Shown here piece by piece: positions 52,301 to 60,815 of a stretch of DNA of 64,000 bases. Source of the stretch: CAZCTO01 sp964501725 (lineage in GTDB: Bacteria > Bacillota > Clostridia > Saccharofermentanales > Saccharofermentanaceae); assembly GCA_964501725.1 (NCBI GenBank), contig CAZCTO010000001.1:1-64000 (forward strand). The letters run 5' to 3'. The notes under the pieces were generated by a model. The model was given only the letters and a program-made list of their open reading frames with translations, had not been told where the DNA came from and made no database searches. The translations under genes and the position numbers were made by a program. The stretch's first letter is position 1, and each line of letters begins with the position of its first letter.

Positions 52301-53184
52301 TTCCCTTCCGAGCGAAGACGTTTCATTGCAACAGTAGCCATGTCCATAAGACAAACCGGCTTCTCGGCTATTCTTGTTCCATATATCATTTTTCTGGACT
52401 CAACATACTCGTCATATACTTTCGATATTTCAGAGGAAATCGCAGAATCACCTTCAATTCGAACGTCTGTAAGTGTTGTCAAAAATGTCGTGTGTCTGCA
52501 GTGATCAGACCAATATGTATCAAGGACTCTGATTTCCGTAAATGTCGGATTTCTCTTGGCACTCTTGAAATATTTTTGTGTGAACAAAAGATCGTCCAAG
52601 GACATGGCAAGTCCCATGTCCTTTTGCATTCTGATCAATTCGTTTTCACTCATCTCGCAAAAACGATCAATTGCCTCTATATCCTCGGGAGGTGAAAGGG
52701 TGTCTGCTAACGTATCGGGCTTGGATAGACTCGCTGCTCTCTTCTCTACCGGATTGATCAAATATTCAGCTACTCTTATCTTTTGCTCTTCGGAAAGGCT
52801 TCCATAAAATGCAAAAACCTTCGCGGTTCGAACCGTCGGTTGCTCCCTTTTCGTTATGATTTGAATGCACTGAGCTGCTGAATCTGCCCTCTGATCATAC
52901 TGGCCGGGCAAAGATTCAACAGCCAGAATATACTCAGCATCTTCAAGATCGATTGTCTCATCATAAGTAAAATCTACCGGCGGCTCAGAAAAAACAATAT
53001 TTCTCGCATGTTCATATTCATCATGCAAAATGCCGGAAACATCGTACCGGTTAATTACTCTTACCTTATCAATTGTCGTTATTGATAAATCGGAGCGAAT
53101 GTCATGAAGTAACTGGTCTGCTTCCACTGCAAAATCCGGTTTCTTCTCGGAAAAGATTCGATATACTTCTGTCTGTTTTCCCAT
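49393..53184 (-). CDS. purL: Phosphoribosylformylglycinamidine synthase, single-chain
   Basis: Fourth step of purine synthesis, converting FGAR to FGAM with glutamine and ATP. The 1263-residue chain includes an N-terminal PurS-like part, the synthase core (NETHNHPTEIEPFGGAATC, GGRTGRDGIGGATGSSK, FGAGGVSVAIGELADG, and a second half with SIGGKDSMSG), and a C-terminal class I glutaminase with LGICNGFQALVK (catalytic Cys), PVSHGEGRF and MAHNERYG. This is the long one-chain type found in many Clostridia. GGAGGGAATC precedes the ATG. No other pur gene is in the window, and the gene overlaps rsmA by four bases. Confidence 0.95.
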   Translation of the reverse strand: MGKQTEVYRIFSEKKPDFAVEADQLLHDIRSDLSITTIDKVRVINRYDVSGILHDEYEHARNIVFSEPPVDFTYDETIDLEDAEYILAVESLPGQYDQRADSAAQCIQIITKREQPTVRTAKVFAFYGSLSEEQKIRVAEYLINPVEKRAASLSKPDTLADTLSPPEDIEAIDRFCEMSENELIRMQKDMGLAMSLDDLLFTQKYFKSAKRNPTFTEIRVLDTYWSDHCRHTTFLTTLTDVRIEGDSAISSEISKVYDEYVESRKMIYGTRIAEKPVCLMDMATVAMKRLRSEGKLKDLDESEEINACSIKIQVDVDGQPQEYLLMFKNETHNHPTEIEPFGGAATCLGGAIRDPLSGRSYVYQAMRITGAGDPTVPVSETMPGKLSQKKLVRTAAAGYSSYGNQIGLATGQVNEVYHPGYIAKRMEIGAVIGAAPSSHVIRQRPEKGDLVILIGGRTGRDGIGGATGSSKAHDEKSVMNCGAEVQKGNPPTERKIQRLFRDPDVSKMIIRCNDFGAGGVSVAIGELADGLEINLDAIPKKYDGLDGTELAISESQERMAVVIKPDKKDAFIEYAACENLEAVQVAVVTDNPDMVMKWRGKTIVDLPRSFIDTHGAPSFSKATIIPPDMTETYMDTLLPSMINQDFPASLSTTMRSLETCSQKGLIQRFDSTIGAGTVLMPFGGRYQASPEEGMVAKIPVSAGETNTVSVVTYGFNPYLSNWSPFHGAYHAVVESLLKIAALGADPLTARLTFQEYFERLTSDESWGKPAAALLGAFKAQIDFGVASIGGKDSMSGTYNDIHVPPTLVSFAVATTTADRVISSSLAVSGQKLYSISLSKDANCLYNKDHVLRVFKVIKQMTDRGQVLCSAVVKSSGIAARVAQMCLGNRLGFCFEDSVSMESLFSRSLGTILLSVNDGNAVEKIETVSGKLIGKTNDTRTLSWNGQLITLKDAEAAFDETLETVFPTKTNESSKIIIPKQEELTPIKSSSIHILKGSKPKVFIPVFPGTNTEYDTARAFALAGAEPDVMVIRNLSASDISESLSDMCRRISNSQIVMFPGGFSGGDEPEGSAKFIVAALNNPDVSTAIRDLLFSRDGLILGICNGFQALVKTGLLPYGNIVPSGNNSPTLTFNRIGRHQSTYVSTKVVSNHSPWLSLCQIGDTHLIPVSHGEGRFVATDSMVKELFRTGCVATQYVDDSGNPSMDTSFNPNGSICAIEGILNPDGRIFGKMAHNERYGNDIAKNIPGNKDQKIFESGVRYFIG

Positions 53185-53206
53185 GATTCCCTCCGCGTTC
53201 TGTAAA

Positions 53207-55132
53207 TCAGATCAATCCTTCGGATATATTAAGCATCATCTGAGAATTAACTTTAAGAAATCTTTTAAGCCCGTCCGCATCCAAGGAACCGTGGCTAAGC
53301 CTTGCCTGATCCAGTAAATGAATGCATAACTCGTTTAACTCATCCTGTTTTGAGGTAATGCCACTCAGATGACGTAACCTGATTACAAGAGGATGATCCG
53401 CGTTCAGTACAAGATCTTTCTTTTCAGGGAACATTCCGTCAAGATCCTTATAGGGGTCTTCATCACTGTTACGCTTCATCTTCTCAAATTGCTTCTTCAT
53501 TTCCTGCATTCGTCTGGCTTCCTCAGTCTCTCTGATAAATGCGGGTAACTGATCCTGCCCGAGTGATATAACATCAATCTCAAGCGTCTCATCACCTACC
53601 GCATGTTTAAAGAGATCCGAAAGTGCCTTCTTCTCATCATCACTTTCAACGTTGCCTTCCAATTCTGCATCCACTCTGATAAATCTGGTTTTGGGGAATT
53701 TATACTCCATGAATGATATGAAATTATTATCAATCTCTTCATTAAGAATGACGACCGAAAACCCCTTACCTTTCGAAATCTCTACATATGCTGCCTGGCG
53801 ATCCGGATCACGTGTATATCTTATGGAGTCCTTTTCTTTTGTTAACTCTGTATATGTCATGTTCACTGAATCTACCGTTTTGAACAGAAGAACGTCTTTT
53901 GCTTTTTCAAAAAACTTTTCTTCTTTCATCATTCCGTATTTAACAAAAACTCCGATATCTGTCCAATAGGATTCGAAAGCCGTTCTGTCATTCTTGAAGA
54001 GTTCATTCAATTTATCTGATACTTTTCGAATGATGTGAGATGACAACTTCTTTACATACTCATCCTGCTGAAGTGCAGAACGTGAAACATTGAGAGGTAG
54101 ATTTGAGCAGTCCAGACATCCTCTGAGAAGGAAAAGGAAGTCAGGGATAATCTCCTCGATATTATCTGCAACAAAGACTTGCTGATTATATACCTTAATG
54201 CGGCCATCAAGCGACTGATAAACATTCTCCGTTTTGGGGAAGTATAGAATACCTTGCAAAGCAAAAGGATAATCCATGTTCAGATGAATCCAGAAAAGCG
54301 GATCTCTCATATCCGAGAAAACTTCATGATAAAAGGATATGTATTCGTCATTCGTGCATTCTTTGGGTGATTTTTTCCAAAGAGGCGATGTGGGGTTTAT
54401 TTGATCAGGAGAATACTCCTTTGTCTCATATTCTTCGCCCTTCTCAATTGCTTCCGCTCTTTTCTTCGCTTCTTTTTCTAAAAACTTTTCTTCAGCATCA
54501 TAATCACAAAAATAAAGCGGATATTGGATAAATGAGCAATACTTCTTTAGTATGGCGTGAAGTTTTGCGGAATCAAAAATGCCCTTGGCTTCTTCAGACA
54601 GATACAGCGTAATCTCCGTCCCGCGACTCGTGCGTTCCGAAGGTGCAATCGTATATTCCATCCCATCTTCTGACTCCCATGATACTGCGCTTTCAGACGG
54701 AACAAATGATTTGGTCACAATTTTAACTCTGTCCGCAACCATAAAAGCTGAATAAAATCCGAGGCCGAAATGTCCGATAATCGCACTGTCATCGCCGGGC
54801 TTCTCTTTAAATTTCTCAACAAAATCCATGGCTCCGGAAAAAGCGATCTGATTGATATACCGGTCTATTTCATCCGATGTCATACCAATGCCGTTGTCTG
54901 AAATTTGCAGTGTTCCTTCATCTTTATTGTAAATTACGGATATCTTGTAAGTTGATTCAGAATCTTCTTCGGCTTCACCCAAATCAACCAGTCTTTTCAT
55001 TTTGGATATTGCATCCGATGCATTAGAAATTAACTCACGAACAAAAATGTCATGATCTGAATACAGCCATTTTCTAATAATTGGGAAAATGTTTTCTGTT
55101 GTTACTGTTACTTTACCGGAACGGATAGTCAT
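53207..55132 (-). CDS. htpG: Chaperone HtpG (Hsp90)
   Basis: ATP-dependent Hsp90 chaperone of 641 residues. The N-terminal ATPase domain has IRELISNASDAISKMK-type sequence (FVRELISNASDAISK), ISDNGIGMTSDEI and GHFGLGFYSAFMVAD. The middle domain has LWKKSPKE and SRSALQQDEYVKKL. A C-terminal dimerisation domain follows. GGAGGG precedes the ATG. No CIRCE inverted repeat is visible in the 31 bases before the gene or in the aminotransferase gap. It precedes purL by 22 bases. Confidence 0.95.
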   Translation of the reverse strand: MTIRSGKVTVTTENIFPIIRKWLYSDHDIFVRELISNASDAISKMKRLVDLGEAEEDSESTYKISVIYNKDEGTLQISDNGIGMTSDEIDRYINQIAFSGAMDFVEKFKEKPGDDSAIIGHFGLGFYSAFMVADRVKIVTKSFVPSESAVSWESEDGMEYTIAPSERTSRGTEITLYLSEEAKGIFDSAKLHAILKKYCSFIQYPLYFCDYDAEEKFLEKEAKKRAEAIEKGEEYETKEYSPDQINPTSPLWKKSPKECTNDEYISFYHEVFSDMRDPLFWIHLNMDYPFALQGILYFPKTENVYQSLDGRIKVYNQQVFVADNIEEIIPDFLFLLRGCLDCSNLPLNVSRSALQQDEYVKKLSSHIIRKVSDKLNELFKNDRTAFESYWTDIGVFVKYGMMKEEKFFEKAKDVLLFKTVDSVNMTYTELTKEKDSIRYTRDPDRQAAYVEISKGKGFSVVILNEEIDNNFISFMEYKFPKTRFIRVDAELEGNVESDDEKKALSDLFKHAVGDETLEIDVISLGQDQLPAFIRETEEARRMQEMKKQFEKMKRNSDEDPYKDLDGMFPEKKDLVLNADHPLVIRLRHLSGITSKQDELNELCIHLLDQARLSHGSLDADGLKRFLKVNSQMMLNISEGLI

Positions 55133-55163
55133 TGAATTAGCCCTCCATGATTATTAGAATTTA

Positions 55164-56060
55164 TTAATTTTCTTCAGCACTTTGTCTGAACTTAACGTAA
55201 TACTGAACAAGCGATTGGTATTCCCGCGACAGAGCTTGAAGATTCGGGCAGTTCGCAGAATCAAATTCCTCATTATTGATGGATCGAATCGGAAGAATAT
55301 CGAAAGGTGAACTGGTTACGAACACCGAGAACGCAATTTTATCCATCTTACTTTGCTCTCTTAATTCAACAATTTCTTCGAGTGAAAAGGACTTTTCAGA
55401 ATATAATAAGCCGGCCTTTTCGAGAGAAATCATAACATATTTTCTCGTAATTCCAATCAATATTTGCGACGCAGGCGGCGAATACACCGTTTTATCATGG
55501 AGTACGAAAAAATTAGATCGACTACCTTCATATATTTTTCCAATACCATCAATCAAAAGCACTTCATAAGGGAGTCCGAAACCGGTAGACTTCTCAAAGG
55601 TATCCGCGACCGCCTTCTTATATTCACCGCGAAAAACTTTGATCTGAGGCTCAAATCGGTCCCATGAAAGAGTTGAAGAAACAATGCCTTGTTTATACAT
55701 ATCCTCAGTAGGATAGAAAACATCAGAAAAATGAATCAATATATCCTGTGATGTCAGTACAACTCTTATGTTGCCATCAGAGACTTCCGGAACAGCTTTA
55801 TTAATCAGCTCAGACGCTGTCTCAAAAATCAGATTTGAATCGACGGGGAAGTTCTCTTTTGCTTCGACTGACCGATGAAGTCTGACCATATGATCTTCGA
55901 AAAAGATCATTACTTTATTGTGAAAACGAATTGATTCGTAGTATATAACAGCATCGCTCGGTATCAAAAGTTTCTGACCTTCTGCCGACGCATAATATGT
56001 TTTCACACCATTTAAGTAACAGTAGTCGCCGAGTGGCTTTTCAAGCATTGGAAAGCCCAT
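55164..56060 (-). CDS. Class IV aminotransferase (PLP, branched-chain/D-amino acid/PabC type)
   Basis: The 298-residue fold-type IV PLP protein has MVRLHRSVE near the entry of the substrate site, KVFRGEYKKAVAD where the PLP lysine region is expected, VLLIDGIGKIYEGSRSNFFVL (the EGS-x-SN-x-F signature that binds the cofactor) and ILIGITRKYVM. This family includes branched-chain aminotransferases, D-amino acid aminotransferases and aminodeoxychorismate lyases, and I cannot pick one from these motifs. GGGGGG lies before the ATG. It is 31 bases upstream of htpG and may share its transcript. Confidence 0.83.
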   Translation of the reverse strand: MGFPMLEKPLGDYCYLNGVKTYYASAEGQKLLIPSDAVIYYESIRFHNKVMIFFEDHMVRLHRSVEAKENFPVDSNLIFETASELINKAVPEVSDGNIRVVLTSQDILIHFSDVFYPTEDMYKQGIVSSTLSWDRFEPQIKVFRGEYKKAVADTFEKSTGFGLPYEVLLIDGIGKIYEGSRSNFFVLHDKTVYSPPASQILIGITRKYVMISLEKAGLLYSEKSFSLEEIVELREQSKMDKIAFSVFVTSSPFDILPIRSINNEEFDSANCPNLQALSREYQSLVQYYVKFRQSAEEN

Positions 56061-56240
56061 ATAACCCCCCTTATATATACAAGTGATGATAACTCAATCA
56101 CATAATTCAATTCGCATGTTATGATTTTACCCTAGCATCTTCAAAGCGTAAAGACAATCTATTCTAAGCGAATTGCACAAATATACATTGCTTCATTTTT
56201 CTTCTTGTATTGTCATGATAGCAATATTAAAATACAAATA

Positions 56241-56269
56241 TTGACTGAATTGGCATTCTTTGCTAATAT
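56241..56269 (+). promoter_or_regulatory. Promoter of argGH
   Basis: TTGACT (56241-56246) and TAATAT (56264-56269) are separated by 17 bases. Transcription would start near 56276, about 40 bases before argG. No gene is visible in 56061-56316, which holds this promoter and, probably, the divergent aminotransferase promoter. Confidence 0.75.
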
Positions 56270-56304
56270 GCTCATAAATATTCACTTTTATTCATAATTA
56301 TTCG
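56246..56304 (+). promoter_or_regulatory. Putative ArgR operator (ARG boxes)
   Basis: TGAATTGGCATTCT (56246-56259) matches nine of ten arms of the ARG box pattern TGAAT-N4-ATTCA and lies inside the promoter spacer. Three further half-sites, ATTCA (56280), ATTCA (56290) and ATTCG (56300), repeat at exactly 10-base steps over the transcription start. This placement fits repression by the ArgR encoded at 25573. Confidence 0.6.
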
Positions 56305-56316
56305 CAGGAGGTCTAT

Positions 56317-57531
56317 ATGTCGGAAAAAATACTGCTTGCTTACTCCGGAGGTCTGGATACTTCCATTATTATACCTTGGCTACTGGAAAATTATGACTGT
56401 GAAGTACTTGCAATGGCCGGAGAAGTCGGGATCGGAGTTGATCGTGACTATCTTATTCAAAAAGCGCTTAAGTGCGGTGCATCTGCCTGTTTTGTCGAGG
56501 ATATTGCTTTAGAATTCATTACCGATTTTATATATCCGACGCTTAAAGCCGGAGCTATCTACGAAGGTAAATATCTGCTTGGCACTTCTTTTGCCCGCCC
56601 GGTAATCGCAAAGCGAATGGTTGAAATCGCTCGTCGTGAGGGTTGTACGGCCATTGCCCATGGTTGTACCGGTAAAGGTAATGATCAGGTAAGATTTGAA
56701 TTGACGGTTAAAGCACTCGCACCGGAACTCAAGATCATTGCGCCCTGGAGAATTTGGGATATAAAATCCCGCGAAGAAGAGATTGATTATGCAGAGGCAA
56801 GGAACATACCGGTACCTGTTACAAAAGCCGATAACTACTCCATGGATGAAAATCTTTGGCATCTTTCACATGAGGGAATGGATCTTGAGAATCCTGCAAA
56901 CGAGCCCAATTACGAGAAAATATTGAAGCTGATGAAATCTCCGGAAAGCGCCCCGGATCAAGTAACATATGTTGATATTTCTTTTGAAAAAGGCGTTCCC
57001 GTTGCGGTGGACGGAAAGAAAATGGATCCGGTGTCCATGCTCAAATATCTTAACTCAGTTGCAGGTGAAAACGGTGTCGGAATCGTGGATATGGTGGAGA
57101 ATCGTCTTGTCGGAATGAAGTCTCGCGGAGTTTATGAGACGCCGGGCGGAACCCTGTTATATGCAGCCCATCGCGAGCTGGAGCTTCTGACATTGGATCG
57201 TGACACGCTTCATTACAAAGATCTGGTTTCTCAAAGATTTGCCGAACTTGTTTACTTTGGTCAATGGTTTCATCCGCTACGCGAATCACTCTCGGCATTT
57301 GTTGATAAAACGCAGGAAACGGTCACCGGTAACGTTAAAATGAAGCTTTACAAAGGAAACTGCATGCCTGCAGGTTCGTCATCTCCTTTTTCGCTTTATG
57401 ATGAAGAAATTGCCACCTTCTCTGAAGATGACGTATACAACCAGGGAGATGCGACAGGATTCATCAATTGCTTCGGACTTCCAATGAAGGTTGTTGCACA
57501 AATGAAAAAGAGAAACGGTCTTTTAAACTAG
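56317..57531 (+). CDS. argG: Argininosuccinate synthase
   Basis: Joins citrulline and aspartate with ATP, the seventh step of arginine synthesis. The 404-residue product has the PP-loop LLAYSGGLDTSIIIPWL near the N-terminus, ACFVEDIALEFI, GTSFARPVIAKRMVEIA, AHGCTGKGNDQVRFE (substrate loop) and SPESAPD. Length is normal. GGAGG lies six bases before the ATG. It forms a two-gene operon with argH, 15 bases apart. Confidence 0.97.
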   Translation: MSEKILLAYSGGLDTSIIIPWLLENYDCEVLAMAGEVGIGVDRDYLIQKALKCGASACFVEDIALEFITDFIYPTLKAGAIYEGKYLLGTSFARPVIAKRMVEIARREGCTAIAHGCTGKGNDQVRFELTVKALAPELKIIAPWRIWDIKSREEEIDYAEARNIPVPVTKADNYSMDENLWHLSHEGMDLENPANEPNYEKILKLMKSPESAPDQVTYVDISFEKGVPVAVDGKKMDPVSMLKYLNSVAGENGVGIVDMVENRLVGMKSRGVYETPGGTLLYAAHRELELLTLDRDTLHYKDLVSQRFAELVYFGQWFHPLRESLSAFVDKTQETVTGNVKMKLYKGNCMPAGSSSPFSLYDEEIATFSEDDVYNQGDATGFINCFGLPMKVVAQMKKRNGLLN

Positions 57532-57546
57532 ATTTGAGGTGTTATT

Positions 57547-58920
57547 GTGAGCAAAATAATGTGGAGCGGACGCTTCAGCAAAGAGCTTGATCCTTCCGTT
57601 AATGACTTTAATTCTTCCCTTCATTTTGACTGCCGAATGTTTGCGGAGGACATACGGGGCAGTCTTGCTCACTGCAACATGCTTTTCAAGCAGGGCATTC
57701 TTTCTGCGGAGGATGCCGCCAAAATTCAGAACGGATTAAGTCAGATCAAAGAAGATATTGATCAAGGGGTACTTACCTTTGATTCTGATGCCGAAGATAT
57801 ACACATGTTTATTGAAGAGGAACTAACCAAACGTATCGGAGATGCCGGTAAAAGACTTCATACCGGAAGAAGCCGCAATGATCAGGTTGCGCTGGATCAA
57901 AGACTGTACATTATTAATCAAGCTCAATCCATAAGATCATTAATTTTGGATCTTTACAATGTCCTCATAACCAAAGCCAAGGAAAATCTATACACATACA
58001 TGCCCGGCTATACGCATCTTCAGAGAGCACAACCGATTACGTTGGCTCATCATCTTTGCGCTTATATTCAAATGCTGCAGAGGGATGCAAGCCGCTTGGA
58101 TGATGCCGTTCGCAGGATGTCTTTTTCTCCGCTCGGTTCCGGGGCTCTTGCCGGCACAACTTACCCGCTGGATAGAGAAATGGTTGCTTTGGAGTTATCA
58201 CTCAACGGTGTAACCGGAAACAGTCTTGACGGAGTTAGCGACCGCGACTTTGCAATTGAATTTGTAAGCGCTCTTTCTATACTGATAATGCATTTGTCCC
58301 GTTTCTCAGAAGATATAGTTTTGTGGGCAAGTCAAGAGTTTAAATTTATAGAACTGGATGACGCTTATTCAACCGGCTCTTCCATTATGCCTCAGAAAAA
58401 GAATCCTGACGTTGCCGAATTAACGCGCGGAAAGTCCGGCAGGGTTTTTGGAGACCTTATCTCACTATTGGTCATTATGAAAGGTCTTCCGTTAACGTAT
58501 AACAAGGATATGCAGGAAGTTCAGGAATCAGTTTTTGATGCGATTGATACGCTTCATGCTGTACTTCCTCCATTCACCGGGATGATCCGGACAATGAGGA
58601 TCAATGCATCAACAATGTCCGTAGCCGCTGCAGAAGGCTTTACCAATGCAACAGATCTTGCAGATTACCTTGTCCGGAAGGGTCTTCCCTTTCGGGATGC
58701 ACATGAAGTGTCGGGTAAACTGGTATCTTTATGTTTATCAAAATCAATTCCGTTGGATCAGCTTGATTTGAAAACATTCAAGGAGTATTCCGGGTTGATT
58801 GATGAAGACATTTATGAAGCAATATCACTTGAAACTTGTGTCAATAAAAGAAAAATTATCGGCTCTCCCTCTCCGGAAATCGTAGAAAAAGAACTGGAAC
58901 GGATGGCCGAATTCAGCTAG
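57547..58920 (+). CDS. argH: Argininosuccinate lyase
   Basis: Cleaves argininosuccinate to arginine and fumarate. The 457-residue product of the fumarase/aspartase superfamily has the N-terminal WSGRFSKELDP, HTGRSRNDQVALD, the TH pair in YTHLQRAQP and the flexible signature loop GSSIMPQKKNPDVAE with the catalytic Ser. The start is GTG at 57547 with GAGGTG upstream. It ends the argGH operon and is convergent with the TPR gene. Confidence 0.97.
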   Translation: MSKIMWSGRFSKELDPSVNDFNSSLHFDCRMFAEDIRGSLAHCNMLFKQGILSAEDAAKIQNGLSQIKEDIDQGVLTFDSDAEDIHMFIEEELTKRIGDAGKRLHTGRSRNDQVALDQRLYIINQAQSIRSLILDLYNVLITKAKENLYTYMPGYTHLQRAQPITLAHHLCAYIQMLQRDASRLDDAVRRMSFSPLGSGALAGTTYPLDREMVALELSLNGVTGNSLDGVSDRDFAIEFVSALSILIMHLSRFSEDIVLWASQEFKFIELDDAYSTGSSIMPQKKNPDVAELTRGKSGRVFGDLISLLVIMKGLPLTYNKDMQEVQESVFDAIDTLHAVLPPFTGMIRTMRINASTMSVAAAEGFTNATDLADYLVRKGLPFRDAHEVSGKLVSLCLSKSIPLDQLDLKTFKEYSGLIDEDIYEAISLETCVNKRKIIGSPSPEIVEKELERMAEFS

Positions 58921-58963
58921 TCTCACAGTAGTTTTTTCATAATAAAAGAATGACGGGCATTAA

Positions 58964-60799
58964 TCAGTCATTGGATCCGTCTTCGTACTCATTTTCGATT
59001 CGTGACCATTCTGCTGCTTCATCTTCAAATCCCAGTGAGCGAAGTGAGTCGGCTTTCCCGCGAATAGCGTCCAGAAATTCATTGTCAATTTCCAGTGCTT
59101 TGTCAAACCATACCAATGCCTCATCAGGCATGGACTGAGCGAGCAGTGCGTTGCCCTTGGTAACCATTGCGCCGACATGAAGTGGATCTAATTCCAATGC
59201 ATGATCCAAAAGATTATGAGCCGTTTCATATTCACCCCGGAAATAGTAAACTACACCCATACTGCAAACAACATCCGCGAAATCAGGGGCAATATCCAAC
59301 GCTTTTTCGAGAAGACGCAAACATTCCTCGTCATTACCCATGACATGTTCTATATATGCCAGTTCATTTAACGCAATCGGATTATCGGGATCAATCTCAA
59401 GCGATCGATTCAGCCACTTCATGGCAGCATCCGTCTTGCCTTCTCGAATTTCCAGCATCCCCAGAAGAACATATGCGCCCGATGAATTCGGGTCGATTGC
59501 AAGGGCTTTTTTGCAGTATCTTCTGCAATCGTCCAAATATCCTGACATAAAATAGACGTCTGCCAGTTCCCGGAATAATTCCGCATTGTCCGGCGAGTAC
59601 CTGAAAGCACGGACCAGACAATTCATTGCATCATAACCCTCCCCTATCATAACAAGCGCTTTGCTCTTCCCCCTGAAAGCATCGATATTACCGGGATTTA
59701 TCTCAAGCGCGCGATTGAATGAGGAAATTGCTTCATCATATTGCGAGTCATACAAGTATGAATATGCAAGTGACACATGACCGAGCGGTGAAGTTTCGTC
59801 ACATGAAGTTGCAATCAGTGCGCTCTTTTGAGCTTGAAGAAAATTCTCTTCAAGATAGTACAAGTTTGACTCAAAACAATGAGTCTCAAAATCAGTCGGG
59901 CAAATTTCCAGAATTTTTCTGCAAATCTCGTGTGCTTTATCGATCTTCCCGTCACGGCGAAGATATCTGGCCTGCCACTTCAATAAATCGATATTGTCCG
60001 GATGCCGGCATAGTAATAATGTCAACCACTCATACCCGGCCTTATAGGTTGAATCATTTTCGAAAAACGAAAGTGCAATAATTTCATACAAGTGCGGATC
60101 AGCGTTAATCTCACCGGAAAAACACTTGGCCTCCCATTCTTCAGCTAAGACAATAATTTTACCATTCATTTTTTGATCGAAAAGCTTTTGAAAACGCGCT
60201 CTGTACTCAATTCTCTTAATATATCCCGGAGCAATACCGCGTCTTGCGCAAATCGATAAATCTCTCATAACAGAGAATTCTGATTTTACAACCGCCGGAG
60301 ACATTTGAAGAAATGCAAAAAGCCTAAGAGCACGGCACCACTTTTTGGATAGTTTGAGGTCAAAGTTCCAAAATGGTGTGCTCCTTTTTCTAATCGACTC
60401 TATCTTCCGGATCAAATGGTTAACTTTATTCATGATCATGTGTTCATTGTTCGGGAAGTCATCTGCCTTTCGAAGAATAATAAACTCATTGAGCAGATTG
60501 CAGAGCTGAAGAGTATACGGAATTAAACCTTGCTGACCGGCGGGAGCATTATTATTTTCAATTTGGAATGCTTTATTCAAATCATTCGATGATATAAGCA
60601 GATCAGGCTGAATCGTCTGGGGTTGCCAGAATTCATAATTGGCTATTAACGCTCCTACTCGTTTTGCAACCAGATAGAAACCGTAGTATCGGGTGTTTAA
60701 CAAAATGTCCGGATACTCATCCTTTTCGATGTTGCAAAAAACAAGACTTTCATAATCATAATCGGACGCTATCCGTTCTATGTCGTTGTTTGTCATCAA
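58964..60799 (-). CDS. Tetratricopeptide-repeat protein
   Basis: The 611-residue soluble protein has an N-terminal region (about 1-230) with no recognised domain. From about 255 to the end it has roughly ten TPR units, with characteristic segments such as A-x-x-x-F-x-x-A-L-E-I-x-P-x-N (SFNRALEINPGNIDA, WFDKALEIDNEFLDA, LLEKALDIAPDFADV). No signal peptide or membrane helix is visible. TPRs usually bind partner proteins, and none can be named here. It follows DUF711 by 16 bases on the same strand. A GAGG site lies before the ATG. Confidence 0.87.
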   Translation of the reverse strand: MMTNNDIERIASDYDYESLVFCNIEKDEYPDILLNTRYYGFYLVAKRVGALIANYEFWQPQTIQPDLLISSNDLNKAFQIENNNAPAGQQGLIPYTLQLCNLLNEFIILRKADDFPNNEHMIMNKVNHLIRKIESIRKRSTPFWNFDLKLSKKWCRALRLFAFLQMSPAVVKSEFSVMRDLSICARRGIAPGYIKRIEYRARFQKLFDQKMNGKIIVLAEEWEAKCFSGEINADPHLYEIIALSFFENDSTYKAGYEWLTLLLCRHPDNIDLLKWQARYLRRDGKIDKAHEICRKILEICPTDFETHCFESNLYYLEENFLQAQKSALIATSCDETSPLGHVSLAYSYLYDSQYDEAISSFNRALEINPGNIDAFRGKSKALVMIGEGYDAMNCLVRAFRYSPDNAELFRELADVYFMSGYLDDCRRYCKKALAIDPNSSGAYVLLGMLEIREGKTDAAMKWLNRSLEIDPDNPIALNELAYIEHVMGNDEECLRLLEKALDIAPDFADVVCSMGVVYYFRGEYETAHNLLDHALELDPLHVGAMVTKGNALLAQSMPDEALVWFDKALEIDNEFLDAIRGKADSLRSLGFEDEAAEWSRIENEYEDGSND

Positions 60800-60815
60800 T
60801 GGTCCTCGTTATCAA

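Noticed and set aside
55133..55163. CIRCE/HrcA site before htpG
   Set aside because: No TTAGCACTC-type inverted repeat is present in this gap or in the region upstream of the aminotransferase.
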